A DNA stretch of 64,000 nt from Mucilaginibacter ginsenosidivorax (lineage in GTDB: Bacteria > Bacteroidota > Bacteroidia > Sphingobacteriales > Sphingobacteriaceae), in assembly GCF_007971525.1 (NCBI RefSeq), contig NZ_CP042437.1:3844001-3908000 (forward strand). Reading direction: 5' to 3'. Below, piece by piece: positions 56,785 to 64,000 of the stretch; position 1 is the first letter of the stretch, and the number at the start of each line of letters is the position of its first letter. The notes beneath the pieces are model-generated. The model searched no databases. It was not told where the DNA came from and saw only the letters and a program-made list of their open reading frames with translations. The position numbers and the translations under genes were made by a program.

Positions 56785-58695
56785 ATGTGCAAACTATTAA
56801 AGAGATATTTTACTGCCGTTTTACTATCCTTTTTTTATTTTATCACTCCTGCTTCTGCCCAAACCGTTGTCCGGCTGGACGACCATGTTAAGCAGCATAT
56901 ATTTGAATACAGGCAAGTTTATTTTTTTGAAGATACCACCGGCCGCCTGCGGTTTACCGGCGATGGCGTACCTGCTTTTGATGGTAGTTTTAAGGTAAAC
57001 CCCGAACCAACACCAGTTACCCGGAACGTAAATTCTACCTATTGGTACCGCATCAAAATCGGCGGGAATCCCGCCACTAAGAACAGCTGGCTGCTGGAAT
57101 TTTTTGATCAAACTATTGACAGTATAACAGTTTATTCGCCTATCGGCGCTAACAAATATGTACCGGTACTTTTGGGGAGCAGCCGTCCGTTTTCGGAGCG
57201 GTTTTATCATCATAAAAACTTTAGCCTTAATTTAAATAACCCCGGAACCGGCGATGCGGTTTATTACGTCAGTATCCGGTCGCACCATTCGGTCAACGTA
57301 ATAATGGTACTGCGTACCGTTAGCTGGTTTATTAGTTACGCGCTGGACGAGTATTTCTTTTTTGGCGTTTTTTACGGTATGATACTGGTTTTTGGCCTGT
57401 ATAACCTCATGATGTTTATTGCTATGCGTAAGGTGCAATACCTTTACTACATAGCCTATAACATTAGCATTGGCCTTTATGAAATGTGTGCCGATGGTAT
57501 TGCCTATCAGTATATATGGCCCAATAACCCTGGGTGGAACCAGTATGCTTACGGTATTGCTTTATTTGCCGCCAGTATTTTTGCGGTACTGTTTACCCAA
57601 AGCCTGCTCAATTTAAAGGTAAACGCACCGCGTTTATATAAAGCAACCAGTTGGGTTATTGCGCTGCGATGCCTGTTTTTTGCGGCTTGCATCCTTATAA
57701 ACAACAGTTGGTTTAACTACAAGATTATTGAATTTATACCATTGCTGCTGGCGTTTTATGCAGGCTGCTATACCTGGGCAAAAGGATACAAGCCGGCCCG
57801 TTTTTTTGTTATCGGGTATTTGTTTTTGCTCACGGGTTTTATCATCAAAAGCTGTATTGCTTTAAACATGTGGTGGCTGCCGGTTACCGAGTTTGATTAT
57901 TACAGCCTGAGCGTTTGCTTTATTACCGAAATGCTATTCATTTCTTTTGCTATTGGCGACAAAGTACGCATCCTGAAAAAGGAAAAGGACGACGCCCAGG
58001 TAGCAATGATTAAGCAAATGAAGCAGAACGAGGAATTGAAAGACGTGCTGAACAAACGCCTGGAAGAACAGGTGCAGGAACGTACGAAAGAACTGGTTGA
58101 AAAATCATCAATGATAGCCGACCAGAACGAGGAACTACGATCTGTAAACGAATTACTACAGCAGCAAGCCGAAGAAATTTCGCGCATGAATGTGTTGTTG
58201 GAGAAAGATAATGTTACGTTGCATAACGATATTGAGAAGGTAACGCACGACAGGGTAATGTCGGCTGAGGTTGATTTTGAGGAGTTCAGCAAAATCTATC
58301 CCGACCGGGAAACCTGTTTTAAATTCCTGAGCGACCTGAAGTGGGAAAATGGCTACGCCTGTCGCAAATGTGGCGGTACGCATTACGGGGGCGGGCATTT
58401 GCCGTACAGCCGCCGCTGCTCCAAATGCGGTTATGAAGAATCGGTGATTGCCTACACCATTTTACAAAATACCCGCATCCCCATCAATAAAGCTTTTTAT
58501 ATGATCTTTTTGATGTACTCTACAAAAGGCAAAATTTCGTCACATAAATTATCAGAGATATTATCCATTCGCCAAAGTACCTGCTGGGCCTACAGCACCC
58601 GTATTAAAAAAGCCATGGAGGCCCAGAAAAAAGAAATTAAAAACGCAGGCTCAAAAGGCTGGAGTAAGTTGGTGATTGAGAACACGGCAGAATAG
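56785..58695 (+). CDS. 7TM-DISM receptor fused to an IS1595-type transposase zinc-ribbon/HTH domain
   Basis: 636 residues from the ATG at 56785 (a TTG two codons earlier is less likely). Order: signal peptide (to about 27, ending SAQ); a periplasmic 7TMR-DISMED2-like domain (about 30-165); the seven-helix DISM membrane domain (about 190-390); a coiled coil (about 395-490); then a C-terminal part unrelated to signalling enzymes. That part has EEFSKIYPDRETCFKFL, a zinc ribbon C526-x2-C529...C545-x2-C548, and a helix-turn-helix (KISSHKLSEILSIRQSTCWA, about 578-597). It matches the N-terminal DNA-recognition region of IS1595/ISXO2 transposases; the DDE domain is absent. It appears to be a membrane-bound sensor that binds DNA directly. 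Confidence 0.85.
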   Translation: MCKLLKRYFTAVLLSFFYFITPASAQTVVRLDDHVKQHIFEYRQVYFFEDTTGRLRFTGDGVPAFDGSFKVNPEPTPVTRNVNSTYWYRIKIGGNPATKNSWLLEFFDQTIDSITVYSPIGANKYVPVLLGSSRPFSERFYHHKNFSLNLNNPGTGDAVYYVSIRSHHSVNVIMVLRTVSWFISYALDEYFFFGVFYGMILVFGLYNLMMFIAMRKVQYLYYIAYNISIGLYEMCADGIAYQYIWPNNPGWNQYAYGIALFAASIFAVLFTQSLLNLKVNAPRLYKATSWVIALRCLFFAACILINNSWFNYKIIEFIPLLLAFYAGCYTWAKGYKPARFFVIGYLFLLTGFIIKSCIALNMWWLPVTEFDYYSLSVCFITEMLFISFAIGDKVRILKKEKDDAQVAMIKQMKQNEELKDVLNKRLEEQVQERTKELVEKSSMIADQNEELRSVNELLQQQAEEISRMNVLLEKDNVTLHNDIEKVTHDRVMSAEVDFEEFSKIYPDRETCFKFLSDLKWENGYACRKCGGTHYGGGHLPYSRRCSKCGYEESVIAYTILQNTRIPINKAFYMIFLMYSTKGKISSHKLSEILSIRQSTCWAYSTRIKKAMEAQKKEIKNAGSKGWSKLVIENTAE

Positions 58696-58953
58696 GTAAA
58701 AAGGGGGACTGATAAGGTTCGTCGAAAATAGATAAATTATTGACAAACAATAATAAAGGTACTCCATGCCGTGTTTTTGAAATTCTCTACATTGGTGATT
58801 CCTATACCAAGCCGTTTCAGAGTATTCTATGCATACCACGCGTTCTGATTGAAAACATTTGTTCTCGATTAAAGTAAAATGACTCCTGTCATCCTGACGA
58901 AGGAAGGATCTATTAGCCAACAAGCATCACCGCCATAAAAGTTTGCGAACAGA

Positions 58954-59430
58954 TGCTTCGTACCTACCCATGACATGTTGTACTTTCGAGGTGCGCAGGC
59001 CGGTCACCCTGAGCCTGTCGAAGGGGCGCGCGGAGAGGCCTTTGCCCGCTATGCTTCGACAGGCTGCCAATGACAAGTCTGTAACTTGCTGGTTATTAGC
59101 ATTAAAAAATGTCATTTTCAATGCGGTTATTTGCTAAACGCAAATATCGGTTACTGCCAATGACAAGTCTGTAACTTGCTGGTTATTAGCATTAAAAAAT
59201 GTCATTTTCAATGCGGTTATTTGCTAAACGCAAATATCGGTTACTGCCAATGACAAGTCTGTAACTTGCTGGTTATTAGCATTAAAAAATGTCATTTTCA
59301 ATGCGGTTATTTGCTAAACGCAAATATCGGTTACTCACCATGACAGCCCTTTTAACGATGTCATTCTCCCTTCAGAATTTCGCGAAATTTTACCACTCAG
59401 CATGACAGAGTCATTATGAGGTACGAAGCA
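58954..59430. repeat. composite inverted-repeat element enclosing the 90-bp array
   Basis: TGCTTCGTACCT at 58954-58965 and its exact complement AGGTACGAAGCA at 59419-59430 bound the repeat nest. CATGACA words occur inside both ends (58969-58975 and 59400-59406). Confidence 0.5.
59064..59333. repeat. perfect 90-bp tandem repeat, three copies
   Basis: Copies at 59064-59153, 59154-59243 and 59244-59333 are identical, starting CTGCCAATGACAAG. Each unit contains two hairpins: ATTTGC-TAAAC-GCAAAT and AATGACA..TGTCATT. There are no spacers between copies, so this is not a CRISPR array. Perfect identity implies recent expansion or active homogenisation. Confidence 0.95.
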
Positions 59431-59437
59431 CAACAAC

Positions 59438-59464
59438 AAAAGCCCGGCAATCACCGGGCTTTTG
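59438..59464. terminator. terminator of the htrA gene, probably bidirectional
   Basis: AAAAGCCCGG and CCGGGCTTTT form a 10-bp stem with a 6-base loop and T runs on both strands. It lies 26 bases beyond the minus-strand htrA stop. Confidence 0.85.
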
Positions 59465-59489
59465 TATTATAATCTGCATATCATCCAGC

Positions 59490-61034
59490 TTACTGCACCT
59501 GGAACATGTTGTTAAAGTTTGTACCATCCGGATAGTAGCCCGAAATTACCAGGTTACCATTGCGCAGGTTAGTGATTACTTTATCAATATCAGCTACGCT
59601 GTTTATTGGCGATTTATTGATGCTTGTAATGATAGAGCCCACCGGGATCTCGAAGCTATCAAACACCCTGCCTTCACGCACCTGGGTTACCACAACACCG
59701 GAGTTTACATGGAATTTGGCTTTTTGGGCCGGGCTTAATGGCTGGAAGCTTGCGCCCAATTTGTTAAATAATTCCTCGGCCGATTTTGATACGGCTGCTG
59801 TGCGGGTACCAGTAGGGTTGGCGTCTGCTTTAAGCGTAACTGCAAAGGTTTTTTCTTTACCATCACGCAGCACGGTCATATTTACTTTGTCGCCTGGTTG
59901 TAAACGGCCCACGTGCTCTTGTAAGTCAGATGATTCATACACAGGTACGCCTTCCACTTTTTCAATAATATCACCTTTTTGGATACCGGCAGCTTCTGCA
60001 CCACCGCCCTCAACCAGGTCATTAACATATAAGCCGGTTGTATTGTTGATGTTTAATTTTTGTGCTACATCGGGGTTAAGCTCAGTAAAGCTTACACCAA
60101 CAAAACCACGTTTTACAGTACCATACTTCTTGATATCATTCAGTACTTTTTTTGCCAGGTTAACCGGAATTGCAAAACCATATCCTTCATATGAGCCGGT
60201 GTGCGATGCTATAGCGGCGTTGATGCCTATCAGTTCGCCTTTGGTATTTACAAGCGCTCCGCCGCTGTTGCCAGGGTTAATGGCAGCATCTGTTTGGATG
60301 AACGATTCGATCGCCTTGTTTAACTTAGGCGTTGTTTGCTGGTTGCGGGTACGGCCAAACGGATTGCTTTGGTCCTGGTTGTCCTCGCTGCCAATGATGC
60401 CTATGTTACGGCCTTTGGCGCTGATAATACCGGCGGTAACGGTTGAATTAAGGTTAAAAGGGTTACCTACCGCCAACACCCATTCCCCAACACGGGCATC
60501 ATCTGAATTGCCCAATTTTACAATTGGAAGGTCGGTAGCACTTATCTTGATCAGCGCAAGGTCGGTACTTGGATCGGTACCAATCACTTTAGCCTGGAAA
60601 GTGCGGTGGTCATTGGTAGCAACCGTAATTTTATCGGCTTTTTCAACCACGTGGTTGTTGGTTACAATGTAGCCATCATTGGAAATGATTACACCCGATC
60701 CGGATGCCATTTGCGGGCCTTGCGGGCGTACACGCTGGCCAAACATATCGCCAAACATCTGTTCAAACTGGTCCTGTCCGCTGCTGCCCGATTGGCTGCT
60801 GTAGGTAGTACGAATGTAAACCACGGCAGGCGTTACCGCTGCCGCAGCTTCCGTAAAATCAAGCGCACCGGTTGAAGATACTACAGGGGCCGAGGGATTA
60901 CTGGTAAAATAAACTTTCTGTTTGTCTTCGAAGCTCAGGTTGTCGGCATACTTGCTCTCGATAACCTTGTAAGTGCCTAAAGCCATGGCTCCTCCAACAA
61001 AAGCGGTTAATAATGTTAAACCAATCTTTTTCAT
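59490..61034 (-). CDS. degP: HtrA/DegP-type periplasmic serine protease
   Basis: 514 residues: an N-terminal signal or membrane anchor (about 5-22), a trypsin-like domain with catalytic triad H128 (TNNHVV), D158 (TDLALI) and S257 (GNSGGA), then two PDZ domains (about 310-395 and 420-510). A Q/G-rich loop (about 78-110) and an insertion with NQDQSNPFGRTRNQQ (about 218-233) precede the catalytic Ser, as the LA loop does in DegP. It degrades or refolds damaged envelope proteins. A candidate promoter with TAaaTTTG is just upstream; a terminator closes the gene. Confidence 0.94.
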   Translation of the reverse strand: MKKIGLTLLTAFVGGAMALGTYKVIESKYADNLSFEDKQKVYFTSNPSAPVVSSTGALDFTEAAAAVTPAVVYIRTTYSSQSGSSGQDQFEQMFGDMFGQRVRPQGPQMASGSGVIISNDGYIVTNNHVVEKADKITVATNDHRTFQAKVIGTDPSTDLALIKISATDLPIVKLGNSDDARVGEWVLAVGNPFNLNSTVTAGIISAKGRNIGIIGSEDNQDQSNPFGRTRNQQTTPKLNKAIESFIQTDAAINPGNSGGALVNTKGELIGINAAIASHTGSYEGYGFAIPVNLAKKVLNDIKKYGTVKRGFVGVSFTELNPDVAQKLNINNTTGLYVNDLVEGGGAEAAGIQKGDIIEKVEGVPVYESSDLQEHVGRLQPGDKVNMTVLRDGKEKTFAVTLKADANPTGTRTAAVSKSAEELFNKLGASFQPLSPAQKAKFHVNSGVVVTQVREGRVFDSFEIPVGSIITSINKSPINSVADIDKVITNLRNGNLVISGYYPDGTNFNNMFQVQ

Positions 61035-61076
61035 CTTTATATTTGCCTTTCTTTATTTTGTTTATAATTAACAAAT

Positions 61077-61108
61077 CAAATTTAATACCATATAGACGAC
61101 ATAAGCAA
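61077..61108 (-). promoter_or_regulatory. candidate htrA promoter
   Basis: On the minus strand: TTG (plus 61106-61108), a 21-base spacer, and a perfect TAaaTTTG (plus 61077-61084), 43 bases before the start codon. Confidence 0.5.
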
Positions 61109-61220
61109 CGATAAGTTATTAGGTTTTTTGTTAAAATTTGTTAAAATGATTTTACTTAACCACAACCATACTTAATAACAATTTGTTTGAGGTAAGTAAT
61201 TGATACTAAATGATATTATT

Positions 61221-62006
61221 GTGAAGATACGATTTTATAAATACCAGGGTGCCGGTAACGACTTTATACTGGTTGATAACCGCGAAAATATAGTTGACCA
61301 TAACAATCCTAAGCTGATTGCCAGCCTGTGCGACCGCCGTTTTGGAATTGGCGGCGATGGCATGATGTTTTTGCAGAATAAAGAAGGCTTTGATTTTGAG
61401 ATGGTTTATTATAACGCCGATGGCCAGCCCAGCAGCATGTGCGGTAACGGCGGCCGTTGCATTGTAGCCTTTGCAAAGTTTTTGGGTGTGATTGACACCG
61501 AAACTGAATTTTTGGCGGTAGACGGTCCTCATTATGCCAAAATTTCATCGGAAGGGGATTGGGTAAGCCTGCAAATGATAGATGTAAAAGAGCTAAAAAC
61601 CGACCTGGACGCTTATGTGCTCAATACCGGATCGCCACATTACGTTAAACTGGTTGATGACCTTGCACACCGCGATGTTTTTCATGAAGGCAAAGCCATC
61701 CGTAACAATGCTACTTACCGCGAGAAAGGCATCAATGTAAATTTTGTTGAACCAACCGATGATGGATACTTTGTGCGCACTTTTGAACGGGGAGTAGAGG
61801 ATGAGACCTTCGCCTGCGGAACAGGTGTAACCGCGGTAGCACTTGCTATGGCCAGCCACAACCAGCAAACGGGGCATATTGATACACCGATAAAAGTATT
61901 GGGCGGCAACCTTAATATTCGTTTTGATTATGACGGAAAGGTTTTTACCGATATATTTTTGGAAGGCCCCGCCGTGCAGGTATTTGATGGTGTAGTAGAG
62001 GTATAA
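61221..62006 (+). CDS. dapF: diaminopimelate epimerase
   Basis: 261 residues from the GTG at 61221, which gives the standard DapF N-terminus (KIRFYKYQGAGNDFILVDNR); the open frame extends to a TTG at 61200 that would add seven atypical residues. The two catalytic cysteines are C74 in SSMCGNGGRC and C199 in FACGTGVTA. It converts LL- to meso-diaminopimelate for lysine and peptidoglycan synthesis. It is divergent from htrA and convergent with the NadR-like gene. Confidence 0.95.
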   Translation: MKIRFYKYQGAGNDFILVDNRENIVDHNNPKLIASLCDRRFGIGGDGMMFLQNKEGFDFEMVYYNADGQPSSMCGNGGRCIVAFAKFLGVIDTETEFLAVDGPHYAKISSEGDWVSLQMIDVKELKTDLDAYVLNTGSPHYVKLVDDLAHRDVFHEGKAIRNNATYREKGINVNFVEPTDDGYFVRTFERGVEDETFACGTGVTAVALAMASHNQQTGHIDTPIKVLGGNLNIRFDYDGKVFTDIFLEGPAVQVFDGVVEV

Positions 62007-62058
62007 CTTTGATTTTATAGCGCGGACTTACTGACAAATCGTTTTGTTTTTAGATAAG

Positions 62059-62583
62059 TTATTTTGCCAAAAACTCATCTATTGCCTTTACAGCGCCTTC
62101 ATACCTATCAGCTCCGGTGCCTGATATCAGTACATAATTGGCATTCAGGGCGTCCAGTTCTTTGTGCCAAACATCCATAAAATACTCCCGCTTGGTAGGG
62201 AAATTGCGCAGTGGGTCGTCCTGCCAGGGCAGGTCTATATTAAGCAGTAGGTATAAATCATAAGGGTGGCGGGGCAATTCGTCCAATACTTCCTGTGGCG
62301 AGCGGCCAAACATTTCTTCGCTCCATATTTTTACGGTAATAAAGGTGGTATCGCAAATCAGTAACTTGTTGGCCATGGGCAGCAACTGCTGTTCCAAAGC
62401 CAGTTGGCCGTAAAACATATTAATCTCATCCTGCCAGGTGCAGGGCTCTGTCAGCTTTTCGCAATAGCCACGGGCGTACTCAGGTACAGCAATGGTTTGA
62501 TAATGCGCTGCCAGGTAATCAGACATGGTTGATTTTCCTGTGGATTCGGGACCTACTACTGCTATTTTGAATACGTGGGACAT
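62059..62583 (-). CDS. NadR-like ATPase / ribosylnicotinamide-kinase-like protein
   Basis: A 174-residue P-loop protein resembling the C-terminal kinase domain of NadR (AAA_28). Walker A is GPESTGKST (11-19); VPEYARGYCEKL (about 33-44) and LLICDTTFITVKIW (about 94-107) are family motifs, the latter with the Walker B Asp. It would phosphorylate nicotinamide riboside to NMN, which fits with the PnuC transporter at 53586. The NMN adenylyltransferase and HTH parts of full NadR are absent. Kinase specificity is inferred from family only. Confidence 0.85.
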   Translation of the reverse strand: MSHVFKIAVVGPESTGKSTMSDYLAAHYQTIAVPEYARGYCEKLTEPCTWQDEINMFYGQLALEQQLLPMANKLLICDTTFITVKIWSEEMFGRSPQEVLDELPRHPYDLYLLLNIDLPWQDDPLRNFPTKREYFMDVWHKELDALNANYVLISGTGADRYEGAVKAIDEFLAK

Positions 62584-62611
62584 TGAGGAACCTAAATATT
62601 GAAGCTAAATT

Positions 62612-62715
62612 CCCTCCCAGGGGAGGGGCGCGGCGATTTGCGCGGTGGCAGGTAGGGGTTCGCCGCCTTACTTATCAGTGGGCTAAACCCCTTCCTCCCC
62701 CTTCCCCGAGGAAGG
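62612..62715. repeat. G/C-rich hairpin repeat between the NadR-like and M28 genes
   Basis: CCCTCCCAGGGGAGGG (62612-62627) and a CCTTCCTCCCCCTTCCCCGAGG block (62690-62712) flank a GGCGATTTGCGCGG / TTCGCCGCC middle. It is of the same general type as the repeats at 2228, 42147 and 45155. Confidence 0.55.
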
Positions 62716-62755
62716 AATCGCACAGGCCTTTTTTTCTTGATTGTTTGCAAACCTA

Positions 62756-64000
62756 CTACCGCTCCAGTTTTGCTATCCTTGTTGGGGTATCTGTGCCGGC
62801 AACAATACTGCGCGAACTTAGCGCAATTGCCCTGATGGTTGAAGTAATATTACTTACATCCAAAGAGCTGAACTCATCTTTTACGGTATGGTATAACTTG
62901 TCGATATCTATCTGATCGGTTGATATGGTGTGCGCCGGTACGCCAAGCCTGGCCAGTGTTGCATTATCGCTCCGGTAAAACAAATCTTGCTCAGGATATG
63001 GGTCCGGGTAAAATTTAAAAGCGGTGCCATCCAGGTTTTTTTGCAGGATCTTGCCAAAATCAGAGCGTTCATAGCCGGTTATAAATGCCGAGTTTTGGCC
63101 GAATTTTGATGCCTTGCCAATCATTTCGATATTGAACATGGCAACCGTTTTATCTGGGTTTACCTGGCCCGAGAAGTATTGCGAACCGTAACCGCCAATT
63201 TCTTCGGCACAAAAAGCAACAAAAAGAAGGGTGCGGGCATTATTGTTTAGCTTTTTGTAATATTTAGCCAACGATATAACAGCGGTTGTACCCGACGCAT
63301 CGTCATCCGCGCCGTTGGCAATGCTGTCACCCTCCATAGGTTTTAGGATACCCAGGTGATCATAATGGCCCGAAAATACTACAAACTCATCCGGCTTGGT
63401 TTTACCTGGGATCATGCCTGCAACGTTAAACAAAGGAAGTTCTTCGGCTTTGGTTTCGTAATTCGCATCAAACGTGGTTACTTTATCAAAAGTTCCCAGC
63501 ACAAATATAACAGGGCTTGTTGCTTTGCCTTTAAAGGTTACGCTGCCCCTGCCGCTAAATCCGCGTACGCGGGTAAACAAATCTTTAAATTTAGGGTCAA
63601 CCAGCACCAGCGATTTTTTACCGCTGCGTGTAACGGCGCCGTACTCCTGCCTGAAATTTTTATCGCCCGTTACCTGTACCACCTGCACATCGGCGTTGGT
63701 GCCCCAGCTAAATGATTCGCTTCCGGTTGCAAAAGCGCTGTCGGGCGCAATGCTTTTGCCGTTAATGCTCAGGGTTAACTTAACAGGGGTAGAACGGATC
63801 ATTTTAAAATCCTGTCTGAAACCGGTATTACCTGCCAGCGGTTTTAGGCCAATGCCTTTAAATTCGCCTTCAATAAATTTGGCTGCTTTTTCGATGCCTG
63901 GCGTAAAGGTTGCACGGCCCTGCATGTCATCGGCCGATAGGGTTTTAATAATTCGGCCAACATCATCCTGCACAATCATTTTATTCACGTCCTGTGCAAA
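62756..64000 (-). CDS. M28-family zinc metallopeptidase (gene runs out to the right)
   Basis: The frame is open to the window end; reading past the GTG at 63988 shows FAQDVNK, so the signal peptide lies beyond 64000 and cleavage is after FAQ. At least 414 residues are present. A PA-like insert (about 115-190) precedes the peptidase domain. Zinc ligands of the M28 type are visible: GHYDHLG, GADDDASG, and AEEIGGYGS with the catalytic Glu; a late HTISTDQIDIDKLYH segment carries the last ligand His. It would act as an exported aminopeptidase. Confidence 0.92.
   Translation of the reverse strand, partial: FAQDVNKMIVQDDVGRIIKTLSADDMQGRATFTPGIEKAAKFIEGEFKGIGLKPLAGNTGFRQDFKMIRSTPVKLTLSINGKSIAPDSAFATGSESFSWGTNADVQVVQVTGDKNFRQEYGAVTRSGKKSLVLVDPKFKDLFTRVRGFSGRGSVTFKGKATSPVIFVLGTFDKVTTFDANYETKAEELPLFNVAGMIPGKTKPDEFVVFSGHYDHLGILKPMEGDSIANGADDDASGTTAVISLAKYYKKLNNNARTLLFVAFCAEEIGGYGSQYFSGQVNPDKTVAMFNIEMIGKASKFGQNSAFITGYERSDFGKILQKNLDGTAFKFYPDPYPEQDLFYRSDNATLARLGVPAHTISTDQIDIDKLYHTVKDEFSSLDVSNITSTIRAIALSSRSIVAGTDTPTRIAKLER

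Larger units (their letters stand above)
58696..59489. other. repeat-rich intergenic region after the 7TM receptor
   Basis: No gene. Contents in order: a CTCCTGTCATCCTGACGAAG-type dispersed repeat (58882-58907); TGCTTCGTACCT (58954-58965), inverted at 59419-59430; a GTCACCCTGAGCCTGTCGAA-type repeat arm (58994-59015) with its partner CTTCGACAGGCTG (59054-59066); three perfect 90-bp tandem copies (59064-59333); and a terminator at 59438-59464. Confidence 0.6.

Noticed and set aside
58696..59060. Remnant of the IS1595 DDE domain after the receptor gene
   Set aside because: Reading all frames shows no DDE-like segment; only dispersed repeats are present, so the fusion is not a broken insertion caught in place.
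59064..59333. CRISPR array
   Set aside because: Three 90-bp copies are directly joined with no variable spacers, and no cas genes are present.

Overview
The window comes from a Bacteroidota chromosome, most likely family Sphingobacteriaceae (Mucilaginibacter/Pedobacter-like). The evidence is the 16S rRNA sequence with its Bacteroidota-type 3' end, promoters of the -33 TTG / -7 TAnnTTTG type, a SusC/SusD pair, a type-2 IleRS with a GxHH signature, and intergenic spaces filled with degenerate hairpin-forming repeats. No prophage, conjugative element or CRISPR array was seen. The only mobile-type gene is a REP-associated transposase.

Layout. 1-3.6 kb: end of a flavoprotein gene in an overlapping run with DinB-like and CoA-binding genes, a small lipoprotein and an RsmF-like rRNA methyltransferase. 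3.7-9.9 kb: a complete rRNA operon (16S, tRNA-Ile, tRNA-Ala, 23S, 5S) with tandem promoters, long-range processing stems around 16S and 23S, and a terminator. 10.2-15.8 kb: a DCC-family membrane protein and a TIGR01777 oxidoreductase behind a perfect 40-nt palindrome that overlaps their promoter, then a DUF3999/DUF2339 membrane pair. 16.4-18.8 kb: a GH78-like rhamnosidase.

19.1-28.6 kb holds nearly the whole pentose phosphate pathway in one co-directional block: ROK/polyphosphate-glucokinase-like kinase, transketolase, RpiA, transaldolase, a HAD hydrolase, 6-phosphogluconate dehydrogenase, glucose-6-phosphate dehydrogenase and 6-phosphogluconolactonase, closed by a strong terminator. Together they take glucose to glucose-6-P, through the oxidative branch to ribulose-5-P plus NADPH, and through the non-oxidative branch back to glycolysis. 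29.2-34.1 kb is a SusC/SusD uptake pair. 34.1-44.6 kb is mostly minus strand: an LTA-synthase-like sulfatase-fold protein, then ileS - DksA-like - lspA with no spacing, an atypical SDR and an MMPL/RND permease. 44.8-51.8 kb has two paralogous serine hydrolases around a DPP4-like peptidase and a RAYT transposase with its REP palindromes. 51.9-56.4 kb has ssb, mutY, pnuC and a modABC molybdate transporter.

The most unusual gene is at 56.8-58.7 kb: a 7TM-DISM receptor joined through a coiled coil to the zinc-ribbon/helix-turn-helix DNA-recognition part of an IS1595-type transposase, without the DDE catalytic domain. It looks like a membrane-tethered regulator built from a transposase head. Downstream of it lies a nest of repeats with a perfect 90-bp x3 tandem array. 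The window ends with an HtrA/DegP protease, dapF, a NadR-like kinase and a partial M28 peptidase.
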